Shown here one piece after another: positions 56,701 to 62,700 of a DNA stretch of 64,000 bases. Location of the stretch: the NCBI GenBank assembly GCA_922989275.2, contig OV277863.1, forward strand, positions 19,124,001 through 19,188,000, read 5' to 3'. The notes beneath the pieces are model-generated. The model had not been told where the DNA came from, did no database searches, and was given only the letters and a program-made list of their open reading frames with translations. The translations under genes and the position numbers were made by a program. Position 1 is the first letter of the stretch. Each line of letters starts with the position of its first letter. The stretch comes from Gari tellinella (Eukaryota > Mollusca > Bivalvia > Cardiida > Psammobiidae).

Positions 56701-59700
56701 CCTATAGTGACCTAGATTATGACTGGACATGACCCCCAATCAACCTTTAGAGTGTAAACAAGATTTTTCTATGATTTGACCTAGTGACCTAGTTTTTGAC
56801 CGGTTATGACCCACATTCGAACTTGACCTAGATTTCATCAAGACAAACATTCTGACCAAGTTTCATTAAGATCCATTGAGATTTGTAGCCTCTAGAGTGT
56901 CAACGAGGTTTTTCTATGATTTGACCTAGTGACCTAGTTTTTGACCGGTTATGACCCACATTCGAACTTGACCTAGATATCAATGAAGCAAACATTCTGA
57001 CCAAGTTTCATTAAGATCCATTGAGATTTGTAGCTTCTAGAGTGTTAACAAGGTTTTTCTATGATTTGACCTAGTGACCTAGTTTTTGACCGGACATGAC
57101 CCACATTCGAACTTGACCTAGATATCAATGAGGCAAACATTCTGACCACGTTTCATTAAGATCCATTGAGATTTGTAGCCTCTAGAGTGTTAACGAGGTT
57201 TTTCTATGATTTGACCTAGTGACCTAGTTTTTGACCGGACATGACCCACATTCGAACTTGACCTAGATATCAATGAGGCAAACATTCTGACCAAGTTTCA
57301 TTAAGATCCATTGAGATTTGTAGCTTCTAGAGTGTTAACAAGGTTTTTCTATGATTTGACCTAGTGACCTAGTTTTTGACCGGACATGCCCACATTCAAA
57401 CTTGACCTAGATATCAATGAGGCAAACATTCTGACCAAGTTTCATTAAGATCCATTGAGATTTGTAGCCTCTAGAGTGTTAACGAGGTTTTTCTATGATT
57501 TGACCTAGTGACCTAGTTTTTAACCTGACATGACCCACATTCGAACTTGACCTAGATTTCATCAAGACAAACATTGTCATGAAGTTTCATGAAGATCGGA
57601 TGAAATTTGTAGCCGTTAGAGTGTTAACGAACAATTGTGAACGGACAGACGGACGGACGGACGACAGACATTCAGCGATCCTAAAAGCTCACCTTGGCAC
57701 TTTGTGCCAGGTGAGCTAAAAAGTTTTGATCCAGATAAGTGTGTGTGGGTGAGGTAAAAAGTGACAGATCTATGCATAAATAAGTACACAAGAATGTTTT
57801 ACATTTTTCAGCAACAAACAAATCCAAATCCCAATGTCTTTATTACAAATCTCAGTTTACATATATGTAAATACATGAGACAGTTATAATACTTTTGGTG
57901 GTCTGGCATTGATGGGCAAACGGAGTCAAACTTATGCTAAGCGGACAATCCCTTAAAACACTGATTTGACGACCCTCAGGCACCTAGACAGCTTATTTAT
58001 ATTTTTCTGCTTGGCTACTTAATCCATTAGTCTATAAATACGCCTTTATTTTATTACTCCACTAAAGAAAAGACATGCAGTTTCACTATACAGTCAGGAA
58101 TATGCATTGAAACTTTGAACTTTATCATCATCCTGAAATGAAAATGCATCATAAGAAACAATGTCTATTTCCTAGTAGATGGTGCTTTAAGCAACCATCT
58201 GTCTTCAATACTGAAACCATCTACATGTAATGGAGAAAGGATTGAAATGCAACCACATTTCATATTTAGTTCTTGTTTTATATTTTTTTCACAGAAAAAA
58301 GGGGCATATATTAGAGGGGTAGCATTTAAACAGAGGTATACGGTAAATAATTTAATCAGTGTATAACTAAGTCATCACTCAAGTGATCCTTACAGTGGCA
58401 GGGCTCCAGATAAGGGGGGGGAGGGGGGATAACACTGAACAAATCCAACATTTTATCACACTCATTTCAGCACCAAATCCTATGGTGTTACTACTCATTA
58501 GTCATTAGAGACGATTCTAATGAGTAGTGACACCATAGGGTTTAAAGCAGAAATAAAGATTTTAGTTTTTGAAATACTCCCCTTATCTGGAGCCCTGCAG
58601 TGGTCATTTACTTGAGTACATACTTCCAATCTATGAAACTAACCTGAGCTTTGAATCCTATCTTTTGTAGCTTCTTGCCTTTGATGAAGCCTTTCATGCC
58701 CTCTTCCACTAAGAACAAGCTGATACCATGGGCAGCCGACTTAGCCTCGGTATCTGTTATAGCCACCACTATGACAACATCCGCCATATAGCCGTTGGTT
58801 ATGAACACTTTGCTGCCATTAAGAATCCAGTCATCTCCATCCCTCTTTGCATTGGTACGAATTCCCTGAAGGTCACTGGAATAGCAGATTATCACATCAG
58901 GCTAGTAATTCCCAACTGTGTATTACCATTAATCAATTACCCAATAAATACATCTTTTAACGCCTCTAATTTATTCCTCCACTAAAGACAAGAGGGAATG
59001 AAGGCCCTGATATGGCTCATCTGTTGTACTGAAGCCAGATAGCTTTACCTTTCTGTTTCACCCGTTTTAATCTAAATCCATTCAAATTTGTAGTATAGCA
59101 TGTAAACAATTTTGGAATACAACTTCATAATACTAGTGTAGTAAAGAAAATCAAGGGTATCTAACTAGAACCTAAACAATACTGAAATGATGCCTTTTCT
59201 AGCATTTCAAAGTATATCAAGGGCAGATAACTATTGTCACAATGAATAGATTTTAACAATAATTGCACTCCTTCCAGAAATTATAGCTATATTCTTTGTG
59301 TGCAAGTAAACTATAATCAAAATCAATTGAAAACAAAACTGTAGCTGCAAGAGTGTTAACACTGTTAGATATGGCATTTTCTGCAATTCAAGGGCAAGAT
59401 AACTCTTGACCTATTAGTCCGATTTCAAGCATAATTGCACTTATTCAACCTCTTATAGTCATATACAATCTGAGCAAGTTTGAGAAAGATTGGATAAAAA
59501 TTGTGGCCTCCAAGAGTGTAAACACTGTTAAATATGGCATTTTCAGCAATTCAAAGGTAGATAACTCTCGACCTATTCGTCTGATTTCAACCATAATCAA
59601 ACTTATCCTAACACTTGTGGTCTTATACAGTCTGAGCAAGTTTGAGAAAGATTGGATAAATATTGTGGCCTCTAGAGTGTAAACACTAAAATTGTTGACG

Positions 59701-62700
59701 ACGGACGACGCACACCGGACATTCAAGGATTGCAAAAGCTCTCCCTGAGCTAGTTAAGGTGAGCTAAAAATAGTTCAAATTTATACAGTTGTGAATATTT
59801 GACATTAGAAATAATTTCTATATTCTAGCAGCTGGTAGCTTAAAGCTTCAACCTGCTTTAAGTGGCCACCAGTTTTCAAAACTAGACATAGCCTATGGGA
59901 TAATGGGTTAACACTCTCTCGCTCAATATTCATATTTAAAACTGCGACATCTATGAATATCTATCATTCACCATTTTATTGGCTAATGAAATAAGTAAAC
60001 TTTTCCCTAGGAAAACACATGCTGTAAGAAAACAATGCAGACCCAGATCCAGTTCCAGAAGGAGCTGTCTGATGAAAAAGTGCCACAGACTGAAAGTAAA
60101 GTAGAAAGCTCCTGTACATTATTAGTAGGAAATGGGCTAATGAATATCAGGAATTTGATTTTTCTACATAACTTATGAAAGAAAATTCAAAAATTTTAAA
60201 GTCTGATTTAAGGGTATGGTCTTAAAAATGTAAACAAATGATGCAAGGTATAATATGCCAAAGAACAATATTTGAACTAGCTTAGTGAAGGATGACTCGA
60301 CAAGGCAAACTTTGACACTTGGATTGAAATAAACCGTGGAAATGTTAAAAATCTTCCATTTACTAAATTTTACTGTGGAACTGTTTTTGTTTTATTTAAC
60401 TCTTCCCATCCTCAGCTGGTGTTTGCTAACCCTTTACCTCATGGAAGTGCCTTTTAGCACATTTAATTCATTCATCCGCAAAAGAAATAGTTTTAATTTA
60501 TACAGTCATCAACATGTACCATAAGAAATATTACCTATATACTAGATCTAGCAGATAGAAGCTTTAAGTAGGTTGAACTTTCAACCTGCTTTAAATGGTC
60601 ACCTGTCTTTAAATCTAGAAACAGGCTATTGGGCAAAGTGTTAATGAAGGCTGAAAGTAAAGTAGAAAGCTTCTTCAACTTTTCGCTGTACTAGAAAAGT
60701 TTCCTTTAGCTCTTTTATTTATCAAACATTGCAGAAGCATGAAAATGCATTTCTATGGGGAATATGTACAGGCGTCAAAAGGTGTTTTTTATGGAGGGGA
60801 GGGTTAACCTATTACCTAATAGCCTGATTCTATTTTTGAAAATAGGTAACCACTTAAAGCAGGTTGAAAGTAAAGCAGAATGCGCCCTAAGGCACATTCT
60901 TCTTTACTTTTAGACTGCTTTAAGGTATACAGTGGAACCTCCCTACAACAGCCAGCAGCCGGAATGAGGCAAAGTGGCTGTTGTAGGGAGGTGGCTGTTA
61001 CAGGGAGGGACTGATAAAGTAGACTGATTAAATCTGAAACACAGGTCAAACACAGGGAATCTATAAAGGCCATTTAACCCTTTGAACCTATTCATGTTTA
61101 CATGTCAAAGCATCATTTGCAAACAGTGTACCTGTGAAGAATACACTTGTCCTATGCAAATAGTGAACATTTATATAGATAGATATTGAATAAAATACTT
61201 TTTGTGTTGTTCAGTGTCTTTATTTCACAATTAATATAATTGAGAGACAAACAATCTAACTATATAAAAGAACTTCTATTTCTATAACACCTCATCAGTC
61301 ATTCAGTGAAGACACGGTCAGTGCATTTCACTATTACTTCAGACAAGCAAACAGTTTTCATTTTCTTTTCAGTACAAGGTATTTATGCAGGCAACTTGTT
61401 TGTGAAAAACAGTTTTCAACTTTGTTAAATATAGAAGACTTCGATACCCTAAGTGTCACTTACTAATATCACGAATGAAGAACTTTTTTTTTTTATCGTT
61501 AATTGATTGTTCGACAGAAAGAAGTTGAAATGAAACTAACAGACTGTGAGACATGTAGATCTGGCCAGACAGACGAAGATAAATTGATCCCTAAAAGTAG
61601 ATGACATAACCCATGTGCATTTAATTCTCTTTTTTGGGCGCTGAAGAGATAAAGAATGAAGTAAAATACTTATCTGCATTTTAGCAGATGATGCTTGAGC
61701 CTTTACGTTAACACTTTTGGCAAAGTGAGTTCATTTAACAAACAACAATGGCGACCGGTTCTGGCTATTAGCGGTACTACGGAAGTTTAAATCATTTTCA
61801 AAGGAAACAATTTATAAGCATATGCAAACACAATAAGTCAAAATATGAGGATTTAAATAAATACTAAACACGGAATCTGTGTAGTTTTAATATATTTCGC
61901 CCTTTTCAACTGTCGATTTTTAATTACTCGAGTGACTTTATATGCCAATCGAACTGAACTCTTTATACCCACAATGCACCCGTCAAAACAACCAAAATGG
62001 CCGTTAGCGGACTCTGTCAATTTCGTAACCGACATGCATACAACACGGAATTCATAATTATGTATTTACTTCGGCGTCGGCGGCGTGCTTTCACTGAATA
62101 TGCCGATTTTAACATTTTTAGTTTCAGTTACTCGGCAGAATTGACTTGCGTCACATAAAACGCACTTGCTGAATTTAGTTGCGCCAAAAGTGATTCGCAA
62201 GAAACGCGCTCTCGCGGTAACACTGGACCGCCCAGAGCGATTGCATAATTACACAAAGGCTATTAAGTGTATCAATTATACAGCTGGCCTCTGCCTAACA
62301 AACATGGGGGATTAGTGGCCGTTGGGAGGTAATTATGATTTTTGGGAACAAAAGACATGGCCGTTGGCCGGAGTGCGGAGGTGACCGTCGGTAAGAGGTC
62401 TAATTACACTAAAAATCAACGGGGGAATTGAATTTGGCCGTTATGAAGAGGTGGCCGCCGGCGAGAGGTGACCGTTTGTGGAGGGTTTACTGTAATCTGC
62501 TAGAATTTAGAAAATATTTCTTATACATATTTATAACTGTATGAACTGGAACTATTTTCCTCAGTGAAGAAATAAACTAGAACGGCTATCACTAAAGGTG
62601 ATAAATACCCCCACTATACAGCACTCAGTCACACTCTGCAGATGTTAGGTTTTACAATAAGATCAAAGGTGTAAGCCAATGTCAAAATGACTTAAAAATG

